Positions 8,459-17,368 are shown, counted from the first letter of the stretch. The stretch is DNA of 43,704 nucleotides from Thiobacillus denitrificans (GCF_001530125.1 NZ_LDUG01000061.1:16253-59956); one strand, 5' to 3'. Program-made: numbers and translations. Notes: generated by a model from the letters alone, not told the origin.

Positions 8459-8482
8459 CCTATCTACAAGGCTGTAGATAGG
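8459..8482. repeat. 10-bp perfect inverted repeat at the breakpoint of the reductase fragment
   Basis: CCTATCTACA at 8459-8468 and its exact complement at 8473-8482 flank a 4-base loop. It marks the point where homology to the quinone reductase family ends. It could be a small terminator hairpin or a relic of the rearrangement; neither strand shows a strong T-run directly after it. Confidence 0.6.
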
Positions 8483-8499
8483 GGAATTACAGGGGTTTT

Positions 8500-8542
8500 A
8501 ATAAAAATCAGCAGACCCCAGGCTGACGCCCAGGATCTGCTG
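8500..8542 (-). terminator. Rho-independent terminator of the autotransporter gene
   Basis: On the minus strand a stem of about 14 pairs, including some G-T pairs, is bounded by CAGCAGA and TCTGCTG with loop CGTCAG, and is followed by ATTTTTATT. It lies 26 bases beyond the autotransporter stop codon. The structure is clear by inspection. Confidence 0.85.
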
Positions 8543-8568
8543 TTATGCAAGTTCAGACGCTGACCAAA

Positions 8569-10680
8569 TTAGAACTTCAGGCCTGCAATGAGCGATACCT
8601 GATGTGAGGCGTACTCGCTGTCATTCCACTTATAGTCATAGAGTCCCTTGACGGTCCATGAATCCTTCTCGCAGTTGCATGAGAGAAACGTGACTCCTGC
8701 GCCGACATTATACAAATCACGATCCTGCTTGATCCCTTGCGCGTTGAAGCTTGCGCCGCCACCGGTGAAGGCTGCGTCTTGCTCCATCGTCGTCGAGTTG
8801 AAATCATGCAGCCACTTGACGTGCACCTCGGGAGAGAAGGTGCTGTTGCCGGATCGGATAACACGCTCCGCTTTCACACCCAGGGTGGACTGAACAAAGT
8901 TGTAATCCTGGCTCTCAACACGCAGGTTCGCGTCGCCCGCACCACTTTCCGTATAGCTGCCAACACGGATGTGGGACGCTTGCAATGAAGCGAGCGGCGT
9001 GATGGTTGTTTCGTTCACCTCATAATGCCTTCCCAGGGTGACGATGCCTGTGTATTGCTGTCCGGTGTAGTCGGAAGTCGCCGTACGATTTACCCCCGGA
9101 AATACGATGTGACGGGTGCTTTCGTAATCATTGACGCCGGCCGTCAAAGCTGCCTGGACAAACCAGGGACCCGGTGCGTGGTGCAGATAGCCCGTGATCT
9201 GATAAGAATCGATATCCGTGCTGCCCGATGAATTGTTGCCATCGATCGTGCTCTTCGCATAACCCCCGCCCAAACCAACGCGGGTCTGGTTGTTCAGCGG
9301 CTTGTCATAGGCAAGCATCAGACCGTAGGCTTCGGTATCGTATCCGTTCATATTAGCGACGTTGTCCTGGGTGCCCTGACTGCCGAACCCCTTCGCCCAC
9401 CAGTTGCCTTTTTGCTCGGCGTCCTTACACGCATTCAAGTCTTTCGGCACATTGGGCTTGTTGGGCTCACAGTTGGTATCGCAACAGGCAGATTGGATCT
9501 GGTCCATCTGCGCCATCCAGAGGTCTTCAAACAGCCGCGTCGTCTGCGCCGCCACCCAAGGCGCTGCCAGATTGGTGTTGCCGGGGGCAAGCTGTGCCAG
9601 CGCATTATCGATGGCGCCACTCGTGGGGAGTGTGGCAATTGCGTCCTGAATGGTCCGAAAATCGGAACCCACCGGCGCATTCACATCCAATATGGGGGCG
9701 ACTGCCAAAGCGCCAGGCGTAGCGACAAGGGTCGCCAAGGGCGCGATCCCGGTCAAGAGGATATTCACGTCGCCAGTGGTCGTCGGCACGCCGGAAAACG
9801 TGTAGCGCGGGCTGTTGCTGTTGTCCACGTTCACGACGGCGCCAATGGTGCCGGCCGGTGCATCCACAATCCTGAAATTGGTTCCGTTTGTCAGCGCGCC
9901 GGTGACGGTCGGAATCACGGTGATCCCGCCGGCATTGATATTCGAGGTGTCAGCGATGACGCGCCCAAACACGCTATCGCTGGCAAGCGTGGTCGCAATG
10001 TTGCCACCGGCGTTAGTTGTCAACGCGCCCGTGATCGTCAAGGTATTCGTGCCGAGGCTGAACCCTAAAGTTTGAACTGCGCCGGTAATCGAGGCGTTGC
10101 CGCCCGACACGTTGATTTGCTTCAGCCCGCTTGCGCCACCAATAGCACCCGTCACGCTGCTGCCATCATTAAGCGTCAAAGTGCCTGTATTCGCAGTATT
10201 GGTGGTGATGGCGCCAATCAGCGTTTTTCCCGCACCGAGATTGATAAAACCATCACCGACAAAGACAGGGGCCGTGATCACGTCGCCATTGAAATTGACG
10301 ATTCCTGTCCCACTGACACCGAACGTCTGTGAATAAACCGCCCCATTAAAATTTACCGTTGAACCAACAGCGCCGGCGCTGATATTCAGGAACTCGGATC
10401 CAACCGTACCCGTGAATCCGGTTACCGTTGAGTTGCCTAGAAAAACAACACTGCCCGTATCGGCAGCGGAACTTGTCAGCGCCCCGCCGAGATCGTTATT
10501 GGTATTGATATTCTGGTTGTTGCCAACAGTCAATGTACCGCTGCCAGCCGTATCGACGCCGTTCAATTCACCCTCAGCACCCACCACGCCAGGAAGCGCC
10601 ACTGCTTCGCGAGCCGATCCAACTGGTGCCCAGGCCGCGATGACAGCGGCCACGGCGGCGGTAATTAATTTAACTTTCAT
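8569..10680 (-). CDS. Autotransporter (type V secretion) with C-terminal beta-barrel
   Basis: This 703-residue protein begins with a signal peptide (MKVKLITAAVAAVIAAWAP, cleavage about residue 23). A glycine-, asparagine- and threonine-rich passenger follows (about 25-420), with repeated VNFNG- and TGAI/TGAL-type strands typical of a beta-helix. A barrel of about 270 residues starts near NWWAKGFGSQGTQDN and ends with the outer-membrane signature IAGLKF (terminal Phe). It should translocate its own passenger to the cell surface, possibly as an adhesin. Unusually, the passenger-barrel junction has a cysteine cluster (ACCDTNCEPNK, then NACKD), and a barrel loop has SCNCEKD. AAGGA precedes the ATG at 10680. 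It is a single-gene unit with its own terminator, and its upstream DNA is AT-richer than the neighbours. Confidence 0.92.
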   Translation of the reverse strand: MKVKLITAAVAAVIAAWAPVGSAREAVALPGVVGAEGELNGVDTAGSGTLTVGNNQNINTNNDLGGALTSSAADTGSVVFLGNSTVTGFTGTVGSEFLNISAGAVGSTVNFNGAVYSQTFGVSGTGIVNFNGDVITAPVFVGDGFINLGAGKTLIGAITTNTANTGTLTLNDGSSVTGAIGGASGLKQINVSGGNASITGAVQTLGFSLGTNTLTITGALTTNAGGNIATTLASDSVFGRVIADTSNINAGGITVIPTVTGALTNGTNFRIVDAPAGTIGAVVNVDNSNSPRYTFSGVPTTTGDVNILLTGIAPLATLVATPGALAVAPILDVNAPVGSDFRTIQDAIATLPTSGAIDNALAQLAPGNTNLAAPWVAAQTTRLFEDLWMAQMDQIQSACCDTNCEPNKPNVPKDLNACKDAEQKGNWWAKGFGSQGTQDNVANMNGYDTEAYGLMLAYDKPLNNQTRVGLGGGYAKSTIDGNNSSGSTDIDSYQITGYLHHAPGPWFVQAALTAGVNDYESTRHIVFPGVNRTATSDYTGQQYTGIVTLGRHYEVNETTITPLASLQASHIRVGSYTESGAGDANLRVESQDYNFVQSTLGVKAERVIRSGNSTFSPEVHVKWLHDFNSTTMEQDAAFTGGGASFNAQGIKQDRDLYNVGAGVTFLSCNCEKDSWTVKGLYDYKWNDSEYASHQVSLIAGLKF

Positions 10681-11050
10681 GAGAAATCCTTAATGTTATT
10701 TACGGCCTTGGCTGAATACACAGCGGATATAAAAACAGAAAAACACAATGCACAACAGACCATTAATTTCATTTTTCCATCTTTGCCGGGCCAATGTATC
10801 CGGGTTGCGCAAATGCCTCTGTGCGCTGGCACACATAAGGACACGCAGTTTCCGCTGGCTGAACTTGAACAGATGGAGCGATCAGCCTGGCTAGCCGCGT
10901 AGGGGTGTTTAGGCAATCAGCCTTTCGAGCGCGCCCTGTATAGCGAAAGGCCCTGGTCTTGAAAAATCAGCATGCGGGTCTAGGTTGGATAGGTGGTCGC
11001 CATGACGACTTAAATCCGTATCCAGAAAACCCGTTCAATAGGCGAAAAAC
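10681..11050. other. Intergenic region between autotransporter and hsp20 remnant
   Basis: This 370-bp stretch is divergent promoter territory. The first 120 bp are AT-rich. On the minus strand TTGTGC and TTATAT are 17 bp apart, a weak promoter candidate for the autotransporter. The rest shows no convincing gene, repeat or RNA. Short open frames on both strands have no recognisable family features and no ribosome sites. Confidence 0.4.
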
Positions 11051-11200
11051 ATGGCCAACCTCACGCGTCACGACCCTTCCAGCCTTGCCCGCTTCGATCC
11101 CTTCGGCGACATCGACGACCTGTTCAGGGGGTTTTTCGTGCGGCCTGCACGCCTGGAGGGCCAGCCGCAGATGCAGATCAAGATGGATCTGAAAGAGGAT
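11051..11200 (+). pseudogene. hsp20 (alpha-crystallin small heat-shock protein), N-terminal remnant
   Basis: The first 50 codons read MANLTRHDPSSLARFDPFGD, then DIDDLFRGFF and QMQIKMDLKEDA. This is the conserved N-terminus of a proteobacterial Hsp20 chaperone just before its alpha-crystallin domain. The alpha-crystallin domain is entirely missing: after DLKEDA the sequence becomes the CBS region of a CorC/HlyC protein in a different frame. The break is at about 11196-11203, where GCG could belong to either parent. The fusion cannot encode a working chaperone. Confidence 0.8.
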
Positions 11201-11871
11201 GCGCGCCGACATCGTGTATCTGGACACCGCGCTGCCGCTGCAAGAGAACCTGCGGCGCATGGCCGAATCGGACCACACGCGCTTTCCGGTCTGCCGCGAC
11301 GGACTCGACGAGGTGCTGGGCATCCTCAACACCAAGCAGTTGCTGGATACGATGCTGGCCGGCGCGGCGCCCAGTCTCACCGACCCGCTGCTGCCGGCCG
11401 TGTTCGTGCCGGAAAGCCTCCGCGGCCTCGATCTGCTGGAACAGTTCCGCGCGGCCGACACCCACCTGATGCGGGTCATCGACGAGTACGGCGAGATCAA
11501 CGGCATGGTCACCCTGCGCAACGTGCTGGAAGCCATCACGGACGAATTCAAGCCGCGCCGGCAGGACGAGGCCTGGGCGGTGCCGCGCGGGGACGGCTCA
11601 TGGCTGCTCGACGGCCTCATCCCCGTTCCCGAACTCAAGGACAGGCTGGGGCTGAAAAACGTGCCGGAAGAAGGCCGGAGGCGCTACCACGCTGAGCGGG
11701 CTGGCAATGTGGCTGCCCGGAGCGTTGCCGCAGACCGGCGATGTGCTGACCTGGGAAAACTGGCGGCTGGAAGTGGTCGACCTCGACGGCAAGCGCATCG
11801 AAAAGATACTCGCCACGCCGATCCCGCCCAGCGAAGCATCGCATCCAGACGCGCCTGCCGGGCCAGTCTGA
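11199..11871 (+). pseudogene. corC/hlyC (CBS-domain transporter) C-terminal remnant with frameshift
   Basis: From RADIVYLDTALPLQENLRRM onward the translation is the CBS pair (including HTRFPVCRDGLDEVLGI and MRVIDEYGEINGMVTLRNV) and the CorC/HlyC C-terminal domain. These come from an inner-membrane CNNM/CorC-type protein. The whole N-terminal DUF21 membrane domain is absent. A second lesion lies at about 11690: the frame reading RYH must shift to continue as LSGLAMWLPGALPQTGDVL. Loss of two bases from a CACACG would explain it. In the restored frame the gene ends at 11869-11871; in the unshifted frame it runs to 11891. Both lesions indicate a dead gene. Confidence 0.82.
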
Positions 11872-11905
11872 CCCATCCGCTCCCCGGATGAAATCTGGTT
11901 TTTTT
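11863..11905 (+). terminator. Likely Rho-independent terminator after the corC remnant
   Basis: CATCCG/CGGATG form a 6-bp stem and the flanking CCAG/CTGG can extend it. A run of seven T follows immediately at 11899-11905. It overlaps the end of the corC remnant and lies about 200 bp before the signalling operon at 12106. It was probably the original corC terminator. Confidence 0.6.
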
Positions 11906-12105
11906 ACACGACCTTGCCAATATCCGGCCTATGAATTGAATTTCTGAAAAGACAATCCTCATTAAGTACCACGCTTGCGCCAAAGCCAAAGATAGCGTCC
12001 GTCCGGGACGGCATGTATATTGCTCAATAAACCAATTAAGCAATTAGGCATCAGGCTGGCCTTCTTGACAGCCCGGAACGCCGGGGGAGAACTTTCATCA
12101 AAGGG

Positions 12106-13581
12106 TTGGAACAAAAAGGCCTGTTGTGGCTGCTGGAATCGGCAGCCGATGCCATGCTTATCACCGATTCGAGCGGACGCATCGTGCTGGCCAACACGCC
12201 AGCCGAAGCGCTGTTCGGCTATACGCGGGCCGAATTGCTCGCGCTGTCGGTTGAAAGCCTGATTCCGCCGCGTTTTCGCGCCACCCATGTCACCCGGCGC
12301 CAGGACTATACGGCGCACCCCGGCAGCCGGGTGATGGGCAGCGGGGTTGAACTGTACGGCCTGCGCAAGGACGGCGGCGAGTTCGCCGCGGATGTCAGCC
12401 TGAGCCCGCTGGAAGGCGGCTATGTGCTGGCCACGGTGCACGACATCACCCGCCGCAAGCGCGCCGAGGAAGCGCTGGCCGAGCAGAGCGCGCGGCTCGC
12501 CGCCATCGTGGAGACGGCGGTGGATGCCATCATCACCATCGACGAACGCGGCACCATCGATTCCTTCAACCCCGCCGCCGAGCGCCTGTTCGGCTACGGA
12601 CGGGACGAAGTCCTGGGCAGGAACGTCTCCCAGCTCATGCCCTCCCCCTATCGCGAAGCGCACGACGGCTATCTCGAGCACTATCTCGCCACCGGCGAGA
12701 AACGCATCATCGGCCTCGGCCGCGAGGTGGTGGCGCAGCGCAAGGACGGCAGCACCTTTCCGATCGAGCTGGCGGTGAGCGAAATGCGGGTGGGCAGCCG
12801 CCGCCTGTTCACCGGCCTGGTGCACGACATCAGCCTGCGCAAGCAGACGGAAGAACGCCAGGCACGCTTGATTCACGAACTGGAAAGCGCGAACGAGGAG
12901 CTGAAGAATTTCGCCTATGTCGTTTCCCATGATCTGAAGGCGCCGCTGCGCGCCATTGGCTCGCTCGCCGACTGGATCAGCACCGACCAGTCGGAGAAAC
13001 TCGATGCCGAGGGCAAAGAGCATCTGCGATTGCTGATCCAGCGGACGCGGCGCATGGACAGCCTCATCGACGGCATCCTGCAATACTCGCGCGTCGGCCG
13101 CGTGCGCGAGGCGGTGGTGGCGGTGGATGTGAACGAGATCGTCCAGGAAGCACTGGCGATGCTCGCGCCGCCGCCGCAGATCCGTGTCGAGGTCGCCCCC
13201 GACCTGCCGACGGTTCGCGCCGAACGCACCCGCATCCTGCAGGTGTTCCAGAATCTGCTGTCCAACGCCATCAAGTATCTGGACAAGCCAGAAGGCCTGA
13301 TCCGCGTCGGCTGCGTGGACCACGATCAAGAGTGGGAATTCAGCGTCAGCGACAACGGTCAGGGCATCGAGACGCGGCACTTCAAGCGGATTTTCCAGTT
13401 GTTTCAGACCCTCGCGCCCAAGGACCGGGTGGAGAGCACCGGCGTCGGCCTGTCGCTGGTGAAAAAAATTGTCGAGATGTACGGCGGGCGCGTGTGGATC
13501 GAATCCCAGCCGGGCGCCGGCAGCACCTTTTTCTTTACCTTGCCGCGTAGCGGCACAACCCAGCAGGAGCAACGCAATTGA
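12106..13581 (+). CDS. PAS-PAS sensor histidine kinase
   Basis: This soluble kinase of about 491 residues has two PAS domains. PAS 1 is at about 8-125 with ALFGYTRAELLAL; PAS 2 is at about 130-250 with RLFGYGRDEVLGRNVSQL. A HisKA helix carries the phospho-acceptor in YVVSHDLKAPLRAIG, and a HATPase domain follows (SNAIKYLD, DNGQGIE, GVGLSLVKKIVEMYGG). It lacks membrane segments. The start is uncertain: a TTG at 12106 is in frame, but the best purine-rich site (GGGGGAGA, 12083-12090) sits about 15 bases away. An ATG at 12020 is in another frame. The stop codon overlaps the TTG of the next gene, so translation is coupled. With the two following genes it forms a phosphorelay feeding cyclic di-GMP turnover. 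Confidence 0.88.
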   Translation: MEQKGLLWLLESAADAMLITDSSGRIVLANTPAEALFGYTRAELLALSVESLIPPRFRATHVTRRQDYTAHPGSRVMGSGVELYGLRKDGGEFAADVSLSPLEGGYVLATVHDITRRKRAEEALAEQSARLAAIVETAVDAIITIDERGTIDSFNPAAERLFGYGRDEVLGRNVSQLMPSPYREAHDGYLEHYLATGEKRIIGLGREVVAQRKDGSTFPIELAVSEMRVGSRRLFTGLVHDISLRKQTEERQARLIHELESANEELKNFAYVVSHDLKAPLRAIGSLADWISTDQSEKLDAEGKEHLRLLIQRTRRMDSLIDGILQYSRVGRVREAVVAVDVNEIVQEALAMLAPPPQIRVEVAPDLPTVRAERTRILQVFQNLLSNAIKYLDKPEGLIRVGCVDHDQEWEFSVSDNGQGIETRHFKRIFQLFQTLAPKDRVESTGVGLSLVKKIVEMYGGRVWIESQPGAGSTFFFTLPRSGTTQQEQRN

Positions 13582-13994
13582 AGACAACTTGCAAGGCAAT
13601 CATGTTGGTGGAAGACGACGAGGTGGACGCCATGACCGTGCGCCGCGCCCTGAAGGAATTGCATGTGGGCAATCCGATGGTGCAGGCGGAGAACGGCGAG
13701 GAGGCGCTCAGCTACCTGCGCCAGCCGGGCCAGGTCATGCCGTGCATCATCCTGCTCGACCTCAACATGCCGGTGATGGGGGGCATCGAGTTCCTGCAGG
13801 TGGCCAAGCACGATGCCGCACTCAAGCGCATTCCGGTGGTGGTGCTCACCACTTCCGATGAGCAGCAGGACAAGGTGGCCAGCTTCGATCTCGGCGTGGC
13901 CGGTTACATCCGCAAGCCGGTGGACTACAAGCAGTTCGTGGAAGCTGTGCGCGCCATCGACACCTACTGGACGCTCTCCGAGCTGTCACAATGA
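13578..13994 (+). CDS. Single-domain response regulator (Rcp1/CheY-like)
   Basis: This 138-residue receiver has no output domain. The acidic pocket is MLVEDDEVD, the phosphorylation site is in IILLDLNMPVMGGIEF, and the switch and lysine residues are in VVLTTSDEQQD and GYIRKPVD. It is the type usually paired with PAS or phytochrome kinases of the preceding sort. It starts at TTG 13578 with AGGAG eight bases upstream, overlapping the kinase stop. Its own stop TGA overlaps the next start as ATGA. The likely role is to receive phosphate from the upstream kinase and pass it on or act by protein contact. Confidence 0.9.
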   Translation: MKTTCKAIMLVEDDEVDAMTVRRALKELHVGNPMVQAENGEEALSYLRQPGQVMPCIILLDLNMPVMGGIEFLQVAKHDAALKRIPVVVLTTSDEQQDKVASFDLGVAGYIRKPVDYKQFVEAVRAIDTYWTLSELSQ

Positions 13995-16696
13995 GCCACG
14001 TCACCGTGCGTGTGCTGCTGGTCGAGGACGACGCCGTCGATCGGCTCGCCTGCCGCCGCGCGCTGGCGGCGCAGCCCGGCTACGTATTCGAGGTGGAGGA
14101 AGCCGACACGGCGCGCGCCGGGCTGCAGCGCGCGCACGCGGCGGCGCCGGATCTGATTTTGCTCGACTACCACCTGCCGGACATGGATGGTCTGGAGTTT
14201 CTCGCCGAGCTCGCCGCGGACGGCGGCGAGATGCCGGTGCCAGTGATGCTGCTGACCGGTGCCCAGGACATCGCGATTGCCGTCGACGCCATGCGCCGCG
14301 GCGCGCGCGACTACCTGGTCAAGGACGGCAAGGGCGATTACCTCAAGCTGCTGCCGACGGTGATCCATCGCGTGCTGCGCGAGAGCCAGGCGCACGCCGA
14401 CAAGCGCGCAGCGGAAGAACAGCTGCGCGCTGCCGAGGCCCGGTATCGCAGCCTGGTCGAACAGATTCCGGCGATCGCCTTCACCGCCGCGCTGGATGTG
14501 CCGGGCAACCTGCTCTACGTCAGCCCGCAGATTCAGCGTCTTGGGTTTTCTCCGGACGAATGGCTGGCGAACCCGGACGGTGTGCTCAACCGCATCCACC
14601 CGGACGACCAGGCGCGGGTGCTCGCGGCCTTCGCCCACAGCTACGAATCGGGCGAGCCGTTGCGCTGCGAGTATCGCCTGCTGACGCGTGACGGCGAGCC
14701 GCGCTGGTTCCTGGATGAAGCCCGCGTGGTGCACGACGCGGCTGGCACGCCGCTGTGCTTGCAGGGCGTGCTGATCGACATCACCGAAGACAAGCAGCGC
14801 GAGGCGGAGCTCGAATTTCACCGCAGCTATCTTGAGATACTAGTGGCCGAACGCACCGGCCAACTGGAAAAACAGACCGTGATGCTCAGATCGGCCAACG
14901 TCAACCTGGTGAAAGAAATCGACGAGCGCCGGCAGGCCGAGCAGACGCTGCGGCAGAGCGAAGCCCGCTTCCGGCTGCTGCTCGAATCGGCCGGCGAGGG
15001 TATCTATGGGCTCGACACCGAGGGACGCTGCACCTTCGTGAACGAGGCCGCGCTGACGATGCTTGGCTATGCCCGCGACGAACTGCTGGGGCGCGAGACC
15101 CACAGCCTGATTCACCACAGCCATGCCGATGGCAGCGCTTATCCGGCACAAGAATGCCCCATCTACGACGCGTTCCACAAGGGTCAGCCGACCCACGGGC
15201 TGGTGGAACTGCTCTGGCGCAAGGACGGCAGTTCGTTCCCGGCGGAATATTCGGCGCAGCCATTGCGTGAAGCGGGGCAAGAGGCGGAACGCGTCAGTGG
15301 CGCGGTGGTGGTGTTCCACGACGTCGCCGAGTCGCAAGCCCTGAGGCACCTGCTTTCGTACCAGGCGACGCACGACGCGCTCACCGGCCTGGTCAATCGT
15401 CAGGAGTTCGAACGCCAGCTGGAGCGGATGCTCATCGAGATTCGGGGCGACGGCGAGGCGTACGCGCTGCTCTATCTCGACCTCGACCGGTTCAAGGTGG
15501 TGAACGACACCTGCGGCCACACCGCGGGCGACCAGCTGCTGCGACAGATCACAGCGCGTCTGCATGAGCGCCTGCGCGGTCGAGACACCCTGGCACGGCT
15601 GGGCGGCGACGAGTTCGGCGTGCTGCTCGAACACTGCCCGCTGGACCAGGCGCTGCGCATTGCCACCGAACTGCGCGACGCGGCGCAGGATTATCGTTTC
15701 GTATGGGAGGGCAAGCCGTTCTCAGTCAGCGTGAGCATCGGCCTGGTGCCGCTGTCCGCAACCATCGGCAGCGTATCCGCCGCGCTCGCCGCCGCCGATG
15801 CCGCCTGCTACGCGGCGAAGGAGCAGGGTCGCAACCGGGTGCACCTATACCAGCCGGACGACGCCCTGCTCACGCAGCAGCACACCCAAATGCAATGGGT
15901 GTCGCGCCTGACCCATGCCCTCGACACCAACCGCTTCCGCCTCTACCAGCAGGTCATCGCGCCGCTCGGTCAGCACGGCCAGGGCCGCCCGCACCACGAG
16001 GTCCTGCTGCGCCTGCTGGACGAAGAGGGGCGGGTGGTTGAACCGATGGCCTTCGTGCCGGCGGCGGAGCGTTACAACCTGATGCCTGCCATCGACCGCT
16101 GGGTGGTGCGTGAGGTGATCAGTCACCACGCGGTGCAGCAGCGCCACGCGCCTTTGGCCGAGCGGCCGATCTTCGCCGTCAATCTTTCGGGCAGTTCACT
16201 TGCGGATGAGCGCCTGGCCGAATTCGTGTGCGGCCTGCTGGCCGAGCATGGTGTGCCAGCCGACATGCTGTGTTTCGAGATTTCCGAGACTACGGCCATT
16301 GCCAACCTGAGCCGCGCCATTGAGTTCATCCGGGCGCTCAAACGCGAGGGCTGCCTGTTCGCCCTGGACAACTTCGGCAGCAGCATGTCTTCGTTTGCCT
16401 ACCTCAAGCAGCTGCCGGTGGACTTCCTCAAGATCGACGGCAGCTTCATCCGCACCCTGGCCGAGGACAGCCTGACGCGGGCCATGGCCGATGCGATCAA
16501 CCGGGTGGCACACGTGATGGCGATCGAAACCGTGGCTGAGTGCGCAGAGAGCGCACCGATTCTTGCCCTGCTCAAGGAGCTCGGCGTGGACCACGCCCAG
16601 GGCTATGCCCTGGCGCGGCCGCAGCCGCTGCCAGAGGCGGACGCGCCCGCACCCAGCGCCGATGGGTACGGGCGCAATCCGGCACACCGCCCGTGA
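13991..16696 (+). CDS. REC-PAS-PAS-GGDEF-EAL cyclic di-GMP regulator
   Basis: This 901-residue protein has a receiver (about 5-135, phospho-site in LILLDYHLPDMDGLEF), PAS 1 (about 150-270), a coiled coil (about 275-315), PAS 2 (about 315-430), GGDEF (about 445-605) and EAL (about 625-885). The cyclase motif GGDEF (538-542) and I-site RGRD are intact. In the EAL domain the signature reads EVLLR (670-674). FEISETTAIANL, LKIDGSF, ETVAEC and QGYALARP are present, but the usual DDFG is DNFG (N at 794). Phosphodiesterase activity may therefore be reduced. The start ATG overlaps the preceding stop, completing a three-gene coupled operon. It would link the kinase to cyclic di-GMP output. Confidence 0.92.
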   Translation: MSHVTVRVLLVEDDAVDRLACRRALAAQPGYVFEVEEADTARAGLQRAHAAAPDLILLDYHLPDMDGLEFLAELAADGGEMPVPVMLLTGAQDIAIAVDAMRRGARDYLVKDGKGDYLKLLPTVIHRVLRESQAHADKRAAEEQLRAAEARYRSLVEQIPAIAFTAALDVPGNLLYVSPQIQRLGFSPDEWLANPDGVLNRIHPDDQARVLAAFAHSYESGEPLRCEYRLLTRDGEPRWFLDEARVVHDAAGTPLCLQGVLIDITEDKQREAELEFHRSYLEILVAERTGQLEKQTVMLRSANVNLVKEIDERRQAEQTLRQSEARFRLLLESAGEGIYGLDTEGRCTFVNEAALTMLGYARDELLGRETHSLIHHSHADGSAYPAQECPIYDAFHKGQPTHGLVELLWRKDGSSFPAEYSAQPLREAGQEAERVSGAVVVFHDVAESQALRHLLSYQATHDALTGLVNRQEFERQLERMLIEIRGDGEAYALLYLDLDRFKVVNDTCGHTAGDQLLRQITARLHERLRGRDTLARLGGDEFGVLLEHCPLDQALRIATELRDAAQDYRFVWEGKPFSVSVSIGLVPLSATIGSVSAALAAADAACYAAKEQGRNRVHLYQPDDALLTQQHTQMQWVSRLTHALDTNRFRLYQQVIAPLGQHGQGRPHHEVLLRLLDEEGRVVEPMAFVPAAERYNLMPAIDRWVVREVISHHAVQQRHAPLAERPIFAVNLSGSSLADERLAEFVCGLLAEHGVPADMLCFEISETTAIANLSRAIEFIRALKREGCLFALDNFGSSMSSFAYLKQLPVDFLKIDGSFIRTLAEDSLTRAMADAINRVAHVMAIETVAECAESAPILALLKELGVDHAQGYALARPQPLPEADAPAPSADGYGRNPAHRP

Positions 16697-16726
16697 CCCA
16701 TCCCCAAGCGCAAGGACAGTAACGAA

Positions 16727-17368
16727 TCAGGCTTTTTCACCGGTTGCCAGCAACAAGCCGCCCCAAGGCAGCACGTTGGGCACGCCCCGCTCCAGCCGGA
16801 CGGCGAAGCCCGATCCCGAAGGCAGGAAAATGGCCGAGCGCAGCTTCAGGTTTTTTACCGGCAAACCCGCGAACATCTCACGCACTTCGCGTGCGCTGTG
16901 CCAGCGGGCGCCACGATAGGCACCGCTGCCGCCGCCCCTGCCCTTTTGCCGATACAGCAGACTGTCCCGATTGAGCCAGCCGATAGCGAAACGGCGACGC
17001 GCCACCCGCACGCTTTCGGCCACGGCCTGCCGTTCGTCATCGACAAAACAGAGCGCGGCGATGGACAGCACATGATCGAAGCTGGCATCGGCGAACGGCA
17101 GGTCGCGCGCATCCCCTTCCACCCAGCTCAATGCCGGACTGCTGTGGGCGCGCGCGAAATCCAGCCAGTCGGGATTGGGATCGAGCCCGGTGGCGACGAG
17201 GTCGTCGGCTGCGGCACGGCGGGTGAACCAGCCGCTACCGCAACCGACGTCGAGCAGGCTGTCGCCCGCCTGCGGCGCGAGCAGGCGCGCGGCCAGCGCG
17301 TATTCGGCCTCGCCGATCCAGCGCCCGCGCGGGGTGTCGTACCAGGCGTCGTAGTCGGCGGGGTTCAT
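16727..17368 (-). CDS. SAM-dependent class I methyltransferase
   Basis: This 213-residue protein has the SAM-binding motif I LLDVGCGSGWFTRRAA (about residues 38-53). The acidic motif II is near GLDPNPDWLDFA, EGDARDLPFAD is motif III, and DHVLSIAALCFVDD is motif IV, as in methyltransferase-11-like enzymes. The substrate cannot be named. The start overlaps the stop of the cysteine desulfurase gene by four bases (17365-17368), so the two are translationally coupled. That suggests a linked job in sulfur or cofactor chemistry, or a modification requiring both sulfur and methyl donors. It is the last gene of the long minus-strand series. Confidence 0.85.
   Translation of the reverse strand: MNPADYDAWYDTPRGRWIGEAEYALAARLLAPQAGDSLLDVGCGSGWFTRRAAADDLVATGLDPNPDWLDFARAHSSPALSWVEGDARDLPFADASFDHVLSIAALCFVDDERQAVAESVRVARRRFAIGWLNRDSLLYRQKGRGGGSGAYRGARWHSAREVREMFAGLPVKNLKLRSAIFLPSGSGFAVRLERGVPNVLPWGGLLLATGEKA

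Noticed and set aside
10677..10916. Small minus-strand gene upstream of the autotransporter
   Set aside because: It overlaps the autotransporter start region, has no ribosome site and no conserved-looking features.
12020..12262. ATG-started frame before the PAS kinase as its true start
   Set aside because: It is in a different frame from the kinase and its later residues show no PAS features. A frameshift joining them is possible but has no direct support.
11962..13599. A 545-codon minus-strand frame opposite the PAS kinase gene
   Set aside because: The plus-strand kinase has all catalytic boxes; the antisense frame has none.
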